Positions 48,297-60,589 of a DNA stretch of 64,000 nucleotides are shown here, piece by piece. How positions within the stretch are numbered: the first letter of the stretch is position 1; the number at the start of each line of letters is the position of its first letter. Source of the DNA: Chloranthus sessilifolius (lineage: Eukaryota; Streptophyta; Magnoliopsida; Chloranthales; Chloranthaceae); assembly GCA_021018995.1 (NCBI GenBank), contig CM037586.1:151384060-151448059 (forward strand). Reading direction: 5' to 3'. The notes beneath the pieces were generated by a model, which was given only the letters and a program-made list of their open reading frames with translations, did not search any database and was not told the DNA's origin. The position numbers were made by a program, and so were the translations under genes.

Positions 48297-51200
48297 ATGA
48301 GTCTTGATAGACCCAGGGTCTACTCACTCGTTCGTAACTCCTCAATTTGCGAAAAGATTGAAGATCATTCCCTAGTCATTAGATTTATTTTGGTCGTGTC
48401 AGTTCCTATTGGAAGTTCAGTGAACACGGATATATTTTGCCGATCAATCATTGTACGAGGTGAAGATCGCGAGACAGTAGCAGATCTCATTTTATTGGAT
48501 ATGCAAGGATTCGATGTGATCCTTGGAATGGATTGACTATCCGCTTACCATACAAGCATTGATTGCCTATGAAAAGTGGTTACTTTCTGTCCTCCAAAGG
48601 AGAAATCATTCTGGTTTAGTGGTGACAAAGCTAATATTGCACCGTTCATCTCCGTAACACGAGCCGAACGTATGATGCGAACCTGTTATAGTGGCTATCA
48701 CATTTTTGAAATAACACCAAGATGAGAAGAATGACATCACCAAGATTTTGATAGTTTTCAAGTTTGCTGATGTGTTTCCTGAAGAACTACCAGGTTACCA
48801 CCAGATCAAGAAGTGGAGTTTGCAATTGACTTAGCTCCAGGTACGGAGCCAGTGTCGAAAGCACCTTACCGGATGGCTCCAACTGAGTTGAAAGAATTGA
48901 AAGAGCAGATATAAGAACTCTTGGACAAAGGGTTCATAAGGCCAAGTGTATCTCCTTGGGGAGCACCGATCTTATTTGTTAAGAAAAAGGATGGGTCGAT
49001 GAGGTTATACATCAACTATCATAAGTTGAACAAATTGACAATCAAGAACCACTATCGCTCCCAAGGATCAATGATCTTTTTGATCAATTGCAAGGAGCAA
49101 AATTCTTTTCAAAGATTGACTTGAGATCCGGCTATCATCAGTTGAAAGTCAAGGCAGAAGATATTTAGAAGACAACGCTCAGAACCAGATATGGGCATTA
49201 TGAATTCTTAGTGATGCCTTTTGGCTTAACTAATGCGCCAACTTCTTTCATAGACCTCATGAATAGAGTGTTTAAACCACATCTGGACACATGTGTGGTA
49301 GTATTTATAGATGAACACAAACACGAACAACATCTACAGATTGCTCTGCAGACCTTAAGAGAACACCAGCTGTACGCAAAGCTCAGTAAATGCGAGTTCT
49401 GGTTAGAACAAGTGATCTTCTTAGGACACGTCTTCTCAGAAGCAGGTGTCAAGGTAGATCCAGCTAAGATAGAGGTCGTGGTACAGTGAGAACAGCCGAA
49501 GACGGTCACATAAGTGAGAAGTTTTCTAGGTTTGGTTGGTTACTAAAGACGTTTCGTAGAGGAATTTTCAAAACTCTCAGGTCCACTTACACAACTTACA
49601 AGGAAAAATGCTAAGTTTGAATGGACCGAGTCATGCAAAAGAAGTTTTCTAGAACTTAAGAGGAGACTTACTTCTGCACCAATGCTTGCTATCCCAACGG
49701 GCACTAGAGGGTTCGTTGTATTTAGCGATGCATCACATAGCGGGTTAGGTTGTGTGTTGAACCAGAACTATAAAGTTTTCGCCTATGGATCAAGACAACT
49801 CAATGATCATGAGAAGAATTATCTCACACATGATCTTAAACTTGTCGCGGTAATTTTTACATTAAAGATATGGAGACATTTTTTATATGGAGAGACCTTT
49901 GAAAATTTCACGGATTATAAGAGCTTCAAGTACTTATTCACGCAGAAAGATTTGAATATGAGGCAACGAAGATGGATCAAGTTTCTCAAGGATTACTATT
50001 GCTCCATTTCATATCACCCAGGTAATGAAAATGTCATGGCGGATGCATTGAGTTGGGAAGGTTCGGCTCAATTAGCAAGTCTTATTATGGGAACACGCCG
50101 ATGGAAACTTTTGGAAGACGTTGTACTATACGACACTAAAATTGAAGTGCAAGAGTCAGGAGCCTTAGTAGCAAACATAGTGATTCGATCAACAATTTGT
50201 GATGATGTTTACGAGCTACAGATGAAATATGTTAAGCTAGTGAAGAACAAATAGGGGGTAACTAAGGGTATTAGATCAAATTTCTCCATCAGGGAGGATG
50301 GATCATTACTATTCAGAGGGCGTCTTTGTATACCGACTGATACAGATCTGAGGCATAACATACTAGAAGAGGCTCACAAGTCCAAGTATGCTATTTATTC
50401 GGGTGGTACTAAGATGTACCAAGATCTTAGAAAAAGTCTGTGGTGGAGACGTTTGAAAAAGGATGTTACTGAGTATGTTTCAAGGTGCTTAGTATGTCAG
50501 CAGGTGAAAGTGGATCACTGACATCCATTAGGTTTATTGTAACCTCTACCAATACCAGAGTGGAAGTGGGGGAGTCTATTTCTATGAATTTTATCATGGG
50601 ATTACCAAGAACAACAAAGGGTCACAATGCAATATGGGTTGTCGTAGATAGATTGACTAAGTCTGCCCATTTCTTGCCTTATAATACCCAATATATCGCA
50701 AGTGGACTTGCCGAGATGTATTTAAAGGAGATCGTTAGATTACATGGTATCCCAGCGAGTATCATTTCTGATCATGATCCGTTGTATACGTCACGTTTTT
50801 GGCAGAAATTTTAAGAGGGAATGGGTTCGAAACTAGACTTCAGCTCAGAGTTTCACCCACATACGGATGGACAAACTGAGAGGGTAAATAAGATTATTGA
50901 AGATATGCTTAGGGCATGCATGTTTGATTTTAGGAGATCATGAGATCAGCATTTACCTTTGATTGAGTTTGCTTATAATAACAGTTACTAAACGAGCATT
51001 GGCATGGCTCCCTATGAGGCATTGTATGGGCGAAGATGTAGATCTCCTCTAAATTGGGAAGAAACAAGAGAGAAATTTATATTGAGTCTGAAAATTCTTG
51101 TGAATGCTACTGAAGCTGTACGTTGGATCCGTGAGAGGTTGAAGATTGCTTAGAGTAGACACAAGGGTTATGCATATTTAAAATGAATGAGTGTGGATTT

Positions 51201-51640
51201 TCAGATCGGAGACCATGTATTCCTAAAGATTTCACCTTTGAAAGGTGTAATGCATTTCTGGAAGTGTGGAAAACTTAGCCCTCACTACATTGGACCATTC
51301 GACATTTTGGGTTGAGTAGGTGAAACTACATATCAGATTGCGCTACCTTTGCAATTAGAGAGAGTACATGATGTATTCCACGTATCTATGTTGAGGAAGT
51401 ATGTACGGGATCCGACTCACATCATTGATGAGCAATCGATCGAGCTCTATGAAGATTTGACCGTTAGAGAAGACCTCGTGCAGATTCTAAATAGAAAAGA
51501 ACAAGCACTGCGTACCAAATGTATTCCATTGGTACTTGTGAATTGAAAAAATCATGCACTGGAAGAGGCCACGTGGGAACGCAAATCAGATATCCATCAC
51601 CATATTCACAACTTTTTGAGTAAATTTGATGTAATTGAAG
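48297..51640 (+). pseudogene. Tekay-like pol remnant (protease, RT, RNase H, integrase)
   Basis: Protease: DPGSTHSFV near 48309. Reverse transcriptase: [20 protein letters not shown] (48929 on), [16 protein letters not shown] (49195 on); the catalytic box should read FIDDI but reads [12 protein letters not shown] near 49306, a deletion that removes the second Asp and following residues. RNase [14 protein letters not shown] (49719 on) and [14 protein letters not shown]. Integrase: zinc region HKSKY...CLVCQQ; core with [12 protein letters not shown], where the first catalytic Asp is Asn, then ISDHDP and ERVNKIIEDML, then YEALYGRRCRSPLNW. C-terminus VHDVFHVSMLRKYV (51364 on) and ATWE. Many stops; not functional. 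Confidence 0.9.
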
Positions 51641-52243
51641 TTGTAACTTTCAATGGGGATGCAAGGCTGTCTAAAACATTATATTCAAGTGTGTTGTTAC
51701 GATTTAATTCAAGAATGGTTGAGTAGTAATGTGTTTAAACAAAGAGAAGTAGGTCTATAAAAAAAAATCAGTAAAAAGGGTATAAGTGAAGTAGAAAAAG
51801 AGTCCGAGAATTGAGGAAGAAGAACCGGAACACAAAATTGAACAAATCAAGACAAACTTTTGAACTCGCGCATGCGAGATTTAAGTCGCTCGCGCGACTG
51901 TTCAGAGGGTCACGCGAGAGAATTGGACATCTCAATTGCTCGCGCGACTGCTTTCGGGCTCCAGGTTTCTAAAATGTTGCTCGCATAGCATTAAAAGTCG
52001 CTCGTGCGACTGTCGACCTATATGAAGCATGCGGACCTCATTTCTTTAAACATTTTGGGCGCGGAGAATTCGAAAGCTAGGGTTTCGTTTCCCAACCTTC
52101 AAACTCCATTCTCGCGTCGATTTCGCATTGGATTTTCATCGGAATCTCCACCCTCTAGTTTTTTTTTTGTTTTCTTCCACAAGTGGGGTAAGATCTATCC
52201 TTTAACCTAAATTTCTTTGAGATTTTGTCGTAAATTACTATAA
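51641..52243 (+). other. Leader region upstream of the split transposon-type ORF, with GC-rich repeats
   Basis: Between the integrase remnant and the ORF at 52244. It contains at least three copies of GTCGCTCGCGCGACTG-like sequence spaced about 50-58 bp (near 51892, 51940 and 51998), in otherwise AT-rich DNA. It then has GCTAGGGTTTCG and a poly-T-rich stretch typical of plant leaders. It may be the 5' part of the element that encodes the split ORF. Confidence 0.4.
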
Positions 52244-52700
52244 ATGGGACCGAAAAAGATTTCGGCTTCTAAGTTCCCACCCTCTACGAAAACTAAAGTG
52301 AATAATCCACCAATCATGAGGGAACAACCCACAGAATGGTGGGATTCTAGAAAATTTGAAACCGAGTGGGTGATTCACGGAAGTTTGTTTGAGGGTCACG
52401 ATTCGTCCAAATGGACCCTCGAATATCTCACCGCCGCCGATTTAAAATCCCTATTGGAACCATCCCACACCCACTACTGCCCTAGGCTTGTACGCCTATT
52501 TTTTCAGAAGTTAAGAATGAACAATGATCAAACGGAGTTTGTGGTCGAGATCGACAGCTACAAATTTTAATTTGACTTTGATAACATCTCGATTGCGATG
52601 GGATTTCCATCGACATACGTTGAGGGTGGACCATTGCAACCCCCAAACCCAGCTAAGGTATCTAATCTTGACATAGTCGCAGACATGACCAAGGGAAAGG

Positions 52701-54187
52701 TGATCAGTCACAAAATATATCATTTTATCACCCTTAACTTAGTGATTTTAAGACTTAGTTTGCTACTAATAAGATACTAATGTGTAAATATTAAAAAACA
52801 ATGATAAAAGAGAGCCAAAGTGTTAATATTCATCAAAATAAACTCAAAAGGCAGTAAAAAAACAATTGAGCGTAAGAAGACGATTCGTCATCTATTGAAA
52901 GTTGAGAAATCGTATTTTACGATTAAGCACTAATACTGAAGCCAAAAAAGAAAAGAATGAGAAATCGTAATTTACGATTCTTCAAAAGACGATTTTTCAG
53001 AAAGCGACAAAAGAGTAAAAGGTGATACAGAAGAAAGCGATAGTTCCTCTACTGTGGAAGCTACAATAGATAAAAGTGATTTATGATTTTCTAAGAAAAA
53101 GAAGAAAAAGGGTAATCGTGAATTACGATTCTAGAAGCTTTCCTGTTATTTCAGCTGCTACTAATCACGTGAGTGAAGACTAGCACCGCTAAGAATAGAA
53201 TTAAAAGAATTCTTTAATTAGAAGTTTGGCTAATCACAGATCTGAGATGATTGATGAAGATAGACTCCTAAGATCTCTACTTCTGCTATCAAGGAAAGAA
53301 ATCCTGAAAACATCAATTGTTGAAAGCAATGAAGAATAAAATTATAATTAGAGTTATATTATGAATCTTATATTTTAGTAGTTTCTTTGATTAGAATTAG
53401 AAATATGTAAACCGACTCCTTATGATCTATAAATAAGAGAGCCCGGTATAGGAATAATCATCGAAAAATCTCACAGCATCAATTGACAACTGAGGTCTGT
53501 ATTTTCTCCCGATCAAAATAGTTTAAGATTTATAAAGTAACATCGTCAATAGTTTTCTGAGGTCTTGCCTAACAACCAAGGCTGAGGAAGCTGAAAGATC
53601 AACCCTTTGGATGGTTCTACTTTTGCTTTCTAGTTTAGATTTTATTTTATTTTTAGTTTAGATTTTATATGCTTTATAAACATCTTTGAATTTTGATTTG
53701 AATTGACAACTCAGGTTGAAGTTTGTAGATTAGTGTATAACGGTTTTACTTTTTCATCTTTAATTTTCTCGAATTTGATTGACGCCAGATTTTAGGAGAT
53801 TGTTAATCAGATTAAATCTATGTCGAAGAATTTTAGTTTTTGATTGACGACCAAATTCTGGAAGGCTACAATACTATGTAACGGTATTTTAAATTTGTAA
53901 ATATCCGATAGTTGAAGATTGAGATTGACAACCTCAATCTAAAGGAGGATTAGGATTTATTTTTCTACAATTAGATTAAGAAACTTATTCTTTTGTTCAT
54001 ATTTCTCAAGTAGTTAGGACTTTAAAAGATAAAGATAGTTTTTAGAAAAGGAATATAAAGACCTATAAAAAGATAAAAACTTCTTCGTGAGATCGATCCT
54101 ATCACTAGTGCTATAATTTTCATTGTGTGCTTGTAATAAGTTAAGACTTGATTTTAATTTAAATATGTACATACTATAAGCCGATCA
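52701..54187 (+). repeat. Athila 5' LTR (complete)
   Basis: 1487 bp, starts TGATCAGTCAC and ends AGCCGATCA. The last 700 bp match 56617-57327 closely, for example TCTAGTTTAGATTTTATTTT and GATTGACGACCAAATTCT. It also contains several GAAATCGTAATTTACGATTC-like near-palindromes (52870-53130). Confidence 0.88.
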
Positions 54188-54193
54188 AGTTTT

Positions 54194-54210
54194 TGGCGCC
54201 ATTGTTGGGG
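54194..54210 (+). other. Athila primer-binding site (element 1)
   Basis: TGGCGCCATTGTTGGGG starts six bases after the LTR end and matches the Athila-type TGGCGCCGTTGCCGGGG site with two differences. Confidence 0.8.
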
Positions 54211-54495
54211 AAGCGATTATCTTTTATTTTTATTTATATTTCAGTTTTAAAAATAAATATTTATTTTTCTCTTTTTATATTTCTTTATATTTTTAACTTT
54301 CTTTGATCACTTCTTAAGCTTTTACAGGTTTATTTGGAGCGACAACTCAAAAGTTTCAACACTCCTGCTAGCCACAGAAGCTAGAGGCTAAGATTTGTCT
54401 TTCTCCCCGCCTTCTAATAAAAATAAAAATATAATATAATATATAGTTCGTTGAAAAGACAAGGCCGTGATATAACATCTTAGCCGAATCTCAAC

Positions 54496-56550
54496 ATGAC
54501 CTACGCCCCAATAGATTTCCCAGCTACTCCTTGGTATCCAACCATGTTGGAGACTGAGCAGGCTTTTGCCTCTCAATGTGGTAGTGTTGCGAATACTTAC
54601 AATCCTCAGTGGGATAATCCTTATGGCTCCCTAAAAGAAAATCGACAAGAATTGTTCTATACATACCACAACATTCTCTAAATTCTCAACAGTTATATAG
54701 CCTTTACCAATCTTTTGCCCAACAGCCATGCCCGTAGAATGAAAATGATGGCGCATCTTTATTACAAATCCTTCTGGACTTGCAACAACATGCGCACCAT
54801 CACACTAGGGAATTAACCCAGCTGTCTCAGATCTCCCAAAATTACACTCTTGTACTTAGTCCCTTGCAAAGTTAGAAACCCAAATTAGGCAAGTAGCCTT
54901 GCAATGGGAGGAAAGAGAGTGTAACTAGGTGGGCTCATAGACACTAGCTCCCACAGTTCAAACTGTTCAAACCTTAAAGAGTGGCAGGACTATTGATAAT
55001 AGAGTAGAGATGCCTATCCCAGTAGCTATCCCTACAACCACAGGAAAAGTGGATAAAGCCAAAAAAGAGACTCTTCCATAAGAAAACCCGAAAATAGTAG
55101 AAAAATAAAAAAAAGTAGAAAATAAAGAGGACAGTACACCTAAATCTGTGACCGAGGAACCCTATGTACCAAAGTTTCCATTTCCAAAGGCTTTTGGTGC
55201 ACCATCCCCTTTTGATAAAAGTCTAAAAAAATTAGAGGAAATCACTGAGATCTTTAAAGAAGTGAAGATCAATTTACCCCTTTTAGAGGCAATAAAGCAA
55301 GTTTCAGCCTATGAAAAATTTCTAAAAGAGATGTGTACGCAAAAACAAAAAAGGTGAAACAATGTTTTACAAAAAGTCTTCTTGAAGAAGCAAGTATGTT
55401 CAGTCTTACAAGATAGAACTCTGCCTAAGCTTAAGAATCCTGGAGGGCCTACAATTCCATGTATCATAGGTAACTATGCAATAAATAAAGTGCTTTTAGA
55501 ACTAGGAGCCAGCATAAACCTGCTATCATACTCTGTTTACGAAAAATTGGGACTAGGAGATATGAGGTCTACTTCGGTAACTCTTCAGTTAGTCGATAGA
55601 TCAGAAAGAAGGCCTGTAAGAATTATTGAGGATGTCATGGTTGGGGTCGACAAATTTATTTTCCCTGTCGATTTTTTTAGTGCCAGATATAGAACTAAGT
55701 TCTAAATCTCCAACACAAATTCCCGTTATGCCCGGTAGACTATTTTCAGCCACGACCAATGCATGTATAAATTGAAAAATCGGGGTAATGAAAGTCTCTT
55801 TTGGAGATATGCAAATCCAATTAAATGTCTTTACCACAACAAACCAAATGACTTCAATAAACGACGAGGAATGCTTCAACATAGATGAAATTGAAGAATT
55901 AGTAGAGGAAGCATTACCTTTAGTCTTATCAAAGGATGCGCTTCAAAATGCACTATGGTACACGAACGAGGAGGAGCTCGATCACCAATTAAAAGAGGCG
56001 GCTCATCAGATGAATACTTCTATGGGCATATAGAAAAGACTGGTCTATGAGATTGAATGATGCTCTATGGGCATATAGAACAACTTATAAAACTCCCATC
56101 GGCATGCCTCCTTTTTGATTGGTGTATGATAAAGCTTGTCACTTACCCGTGGAATTAGAATATAGAGCTCTATGGGCCATCAAAGCATTAAATTTTGAGC
56201 TGGATGCATCTGGCGAGCAACGAAAACTCGAACTCAATGAACTGGAGGAAATTCGAAACGATGCATACCAAAATACTCGAATCTATAAGGCCAAAACCAA
56301 GACATTTCATGATAAATATATTTTAAGAAAAAGGTTTGAGCTGGACTAGCAAGTTTGGCTATACAATTCAAGGTTGAAATTATTCCCAGAAAAACTACGA
56401 AGTCGTTGGGACGGACCATATAATGTGATAGAAGCATTCTCTCATGGGGCTGTGACCATTCAAGACCACAAGGCAGTTGTATTTTTAAAGTTAATGGACA
56501 AATATTTAAACTGATGATATCTCTAGAAGAAAAAGAGACAGTGACCACAA
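54496..56550 (+). pseudogene. Athila gag-pol remnant with RT/RNase H deleted
   Basis: The C-terminal part of gag (MTYAPIDFP, ANTYNPQWDNPYG; TLKSGRTIDNRVEMP-like at 54975 on) is followed by protease (55380-55705). The protease active site should read DLGAS but reads ELGASINLLS (Glu codon at 55499-55501). A frameshift near 55680 leads into ACIN-KIGVMKVSFGDMQIQL. The reading then jumps at about 56035 to the integrase C-terminus ([64 protein letters not shown]). The missing part would be the reverse transcriptase, RNase H and integrase core. Confidence 0.85.
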
Positions 56551-56616
56551 TGGCACTAAACGACCCAGAGTATAATTGACCAACTCATGGGCACCGTCGA
56601 ACTATCGACTCATCCG

Positions 56617-57327
56617 TAGCAAATTGATAACTGAGGTCCGTGTTTTCTCCCGATCAAAGTAGTTTAGGATTTACAAAGTAAGATCGTCAACAGTTCTCTG
56701 AGCTCTTCCCTAACAATCAAGGCCGAGGAAGCTGAAAAATCAACCCTTTGGATGATTGTACTTTTACTTTCTAGTTTAGATTTTATTTTATTTTTAGTTT
56801 AAATTTTATATGCTTTGTAAACATTTTCAAATTTTGATTTGAATTGACGACTCAGGTTGATGTTTTCAGATTAGTGTAACGGTTTTACTTTTTTATCTTC
56901 AATTTTCTCGAATTTGATTGATGCCCAGATTTTAGGAGATTATTAATTAGATTAAATCTGTATTGAAGAATTTTAGTTTTTGATTGACGACCAAATTCTA
57001 GAAGGCTATAATACGGTGTAACGGTATTTTAAATTTGTAAACATTCGATAGCTGAAGATTGAGATTGACGACCTCAATCTAAAGGAGGATTGGGATTTAC
57101 CTTTTTACAATTAGATTAAGAAACTTATTCTTTTATTCATATTTCTCAAGTAGTTAGGATTTTAAAAGATAAAGATAATTTTTAGAAAAGGAATGTAAAG
57201 ACCTATAAAAAGATAATAACTTCTTTGAAGGATCGATCCTATCACTAGTGCTATAATTTCCATTGTGTGCTTGTATTAGGTTAAGGCTTGATTTTAATTT
57301 AAATATATACATACTATAAGTTGGTCA
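56617..57327 (+). repeat. Athila 3' LTR, 5'-truncated
   Basis: It matches the last 700 bp of the 5' LTR from AATTGATAACTGAGGTCCG onward and ends TTGGTCA. About 780 bp corresponding to the first half of the LTR are missing at its left side. Confidence 0.85.
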
Positions 57328-57921
57328 AAAGGCAAGGTTCGGACTGTCAGTAAAGCGTGTTTAGTTGCTAGCCCATATGTGGCTACTAGACATTATCTTT
57401 AGAAAGAACCTCTTTCCAATGAGGCATGAACAAGAGAGGAGTGGTGCACTTCTACAAGCCTTGTACTCGGCCTATTAGGAGAAATGGTTCTCTGCTCTTG
57501 CCGTGGTAGCTGATGGCACGGTATATGCTCGAAACAGTGCTAGGGAGGGTGCCCAGAAAAATCCTCTCAAACGGCAACCCTATGCCCGATTGATCCCTTA
57601 TATGATCGAGACCCATGTTAATGAGGATGGCGAAAAGTTTCCGATAGCTCCAAATGAAACTCATATGACGGGAAATATCAAAGTATATAAATATGAGGAT
57701 TTAAAAGTGAGCCTCAATAGTCTAGAAAAGATCGTCAAACACCGTCAAATCAAAGAACTCGCCTAGCAAATCCTACAACAGCAACAACCACCACCTCAGC
57801 AACCCAATGCCGAGCCAGGTCAATCGGCTCAGTACTCGATGCCACCACATCAAGCTCAAGGTTAGCCACCGATTCCTCCATACGGTGGTGCTGATTTCGT
57901 AGCTGAGTTGTTTTGGTGGAT

Positions 57922-59245
57922 TGATTTTGTTAGTATTTTAATCTTATTTTAAACCCGTAAGCGCACGAATCGGATTGTAGTCAGTGGGTGCGAAGTACGA
58001 GATCGTTCCCACCGAGATTGGTTAGAAAATCATCAAAAGGAAATAACAATGAACTAAAGAACTACCATAAATTTAGCACAATATTTAAACTAGCTTACAG
58101 ATTTTTAAGAGTATGATGAGAATTAAAGACAAAACAATGAAATTAAATTAAATGAAGAATATAAAAGAGGATTGGGATGCTAGTTCATCCTATCATTGAT
58201 TTACCATTTACAAAATACAGATCTAACAGTTGAGATACAATATCATCACGAGATGCTATACACATAAATATTAAACTCAATCAAATATTTATAAAAGATA
58301 TGTCATTAAATCTATAAAATCAAATTTCTAAAGTATGCTTTTCCTACTACCGTAAGAGAAATGAAACAAAACATACACCGTAAAAGGGACTTTTAATGAC
58401 CATAAATTAATGTCGTAAAATATGGCAAAATATTTACCGTAAAAGAGAGATTCCTAATGATGATGAATTAATGTTGTAAATATTATGAACAAAGAACCCG
58501 AAGTAGATTCCTTATTTTAGATCTGAGATCATGAGAGTGTGATTAACATCCCTATCTTAGATGGCAATCAGAATTTACTAATTCGACAAGAGCAATAAGG
58601 TATTAAAGGTCAAAGCATTTATGATAAAATAATATCGTAACTATAGATCTATATTATTATAAATGAGCAACCTTGGATGAGATTCATTAGATCCCTATTC
58701 TCAAAGAGATTTAGCCACACATATTAGAAATGAATGACATAAGTGAAAAATAAAATAAAAATACCATTACAATACCGTAAAGATGCTCCAATAAAATCCA
58801 CGAAAGCTTTAATCCAACCGATATAATCCTTCTTCAAAAGTAGAAATTAAAATAATCTAGGACCTAAAACTAGAAAATAGAAAAAACAATGCTTGAAAAA
58901 TAAAAGGGAAAAACTGAAAGAAACTAAAAATGTCAAGGAAAATAAAAGGCTGCCCAAAGGGAGAGACTCCCAAAATTAATTCCCAAGTTTGCTTAAATAG
59001 GGTCTCAGTTCCAAATTTTGATATTCAAAAATCAAATTTGAATTTTAAATTTTAGGGACCATCAACTCCTTTGCTCCAATGTTCCTGTGTTTGCTGTTCT
59101 TATGCTTTTTTATGCTTCTAAATACATCTAATGGGCAAATCTTCCTGAAAAAATTAAAGCTTTACAAATGTGTTAGATTGCTCTCATCGGATGGCTAAAT
59201 ATAGGCTTGAAGGGGTGAAATATGATTAAATTTCACCAATCATCA
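57922..59245 (-). repeat. Athila-like 3' LTR (minus strand)
   Basis: About 1324 bp with TG...CA ends on the minus strand. It contains the AACCCGTAAGCGCACGAATC segment typical of LTRs of this lineage, next to its end. Confidence 0.7.
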
Positions 59246-59492
59246 CACTCCCAAACCTACAGTTTGCTAGTCCTCGAGCAAAGGAGAAAATAAACAAACT
59301 GAAAAATAAACTAACATCCTAATGCCACTTTCGTAGGGATCACGATGGCATTTAGTGCATGCAACAAGCCTTTAAACCACTAGGTGATCCCTAGTAGAGG
59401 AGTTTTGTCACCTGAGAGTTTTCAGTGAAGTTACCCACAAACTTCAACACATTTTTAAAACCATCGATAAAATTGAGTTTTCAAAATATGAT

Positions 59493-59542
<50 letters not shown>

Positions 59543-60589
59543 CTTCAAAGCTCAAAACTATTAATCAATTCAACATGCAAATTCTCAATTTCAAATATCG
59601 ATGTTATACCAATCATACTCGTACACATTCAAATTAGTCTAACGCTCAAATTGTTAGATAACTCATCCATTCATGCCTAAACGTGAAGTGTGTGCATACC
59701 CAAACCAAATTCATCCATCTCGCCCGGATTCATCCATCTCGAAACCCGTCCAAACAGTAAACCATCAGATCTCATGTCTTGACTCAACCCTCATTTTAGG
59801 TATACTCTCGAAAATAGAAACACTCTAATGATAGATAAATTTTTACACATGTGAAAGATCAAGGCAAAGCAAATAAAATGGTCTCACACGATAAAAGAAA
59901 TACTATCTAATCAATAAATAAAAAATAATCTCATAGAAAGATACTTATATATCCTATGTATGTCATATCAGGCACCATAGGTATTATATATTCACTCTCC
60001 ATAAGGCAGTTACCAACACAAGATCGGATCATGAAGGTCTTTTTAAGATTGTAATGGGGCTCAGGTAGGGATAAGAAAGAAAGGGAAGTTGAGATTCAAA
60101 ATTTTTGAGAAATTGGAAAAGGAATTAACTTATGATTTTTCTATTTATCTTATTTTTCTTTCCTAATCTCTCACTATTTTCTCAACTTTCTTTTCTTTTC
60201 TCACTCATTTTTCTTTTTTTGAATTTCATTTTCTTAAAGTACCTCATATTTTTCATTCTCGTTCAAAATTTTCTTTTTCCTCTTCTTTCTTCATTTTTTT
60301 TTTTAAAAAAATATTTCTGCCATACTCTCTGAGTAAACACCATAACTCGGTATCTCTCCACTTACTCTCTTTTTATTTATTCTCATCTATCGTTCTTAAT
60401 TTATCAGAAATAAAAAAGATAAGGTTGAATTTTTAGAAATAGTAAAGGGTAAAGGTTAACGTGGCTTATCAAAAAATATATAAAGCCAAATTTTTCAATA
60501 AGCTCAAAGGGGTACTTGAAGGATAAATTTACATGAAGTAGGGCATTTTAAGCACAAACGAGCTAAAGATGGCTTTCAATCATGTCCTT
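57922..60589 (-). mobile_element. Athila-like element, minus strand, 3' end only (3' LTR and 3' UTR)
   Basis: The LTR is 57922-59245: on the minus strand it starts TGATGATTGGTGAAATTTAA and ends CTAACAAAATCA. Directly inside, minus-strand GGTTTGGGAGTG is a polypurine tract. 59246-60589 is non-coding 3' UTR-type sequence with an (AT)n run (59498-59541). The LTR start is homologous to the plus-strand LTR at 60590 (CTATATTTAGCC, CCGATGA). The gag-pol part is absent; the plus-strand Athila begins where this one stops. Confidence 0.75.

Larger units (their letters stand above)
44463..51640 (+). mobile_element. Tekay-like (chromovirus) Ty3/Gypsy retrotransposon, degenerate, 3' LTR not found
   Basis: Order: 5' LTR (44463-46664), primer-binding site 46667-46678, gag, protease, reverse transcriptase, RNase H, integrase and the VHDVFHVSMLRKYV C-terminal motif typical of plant chromoviruses. 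Stops and frameshifts occur in every domain. No sequence like the 2.2-kb 5' LTR follows the integrase, so the element is truncated or its 3' LTR was replaced. Confidence 0.88.
52701..57327 (+). mobile_element. Athila-type Gypsy retrotransposon, internally deleted
   Basis: It is flanked by a perfect 5-bp target duplication AAAGG (52696-52700 and 57328-57332). 5' LTR 52701-54187 (TGATCAG...GATCA), primer-binding site TGGCGCCATTGTTGGGG (54194-54210, the tRNA-Asp-type site used by Athila), remnants of gag, protease and the integrase C-terminus, then a 3' LTR remnant 56617-57327. Reverse transcriptase, RNase H and most of integrase are missing. Confidence 0.9.
52244..57921 (+). pseudogene. Transposon-type ORF (resembles the plant 'putative transposon protein' family), split by an Athila insertion
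   Basis: The first part, 52244-52700, begins MGPKKISASKFPPSTKTK and contains LVRLFFQKLRMNND and FDFDNISIAMGFPS with one stop (52568-52570). The second part, 57333 to about 57900, continues in frame once the insertion and one copy of the AAAGG duplication are ignored. It has LFPMRHEQERSGALLQAL, NGNIKVYKYED-like residues (57690 on) and a Gln/Pro-rich tail. The arrangement of an N-terminal basic stretch, LVR.FF..L and P.RH...AL resembles proteins annotated as plant transposon protein domain (Transposase_32-like); this is from memory and uncertain. Three or more stops make it a pseudogene. Confidence 0.55.

Noticed and set aside
48297..48536. Intact 79-codon ORF starting at 48297
   Set aside because: It is an out-of-frame or shifted reading of the retroelement protease region and not an independent gene.
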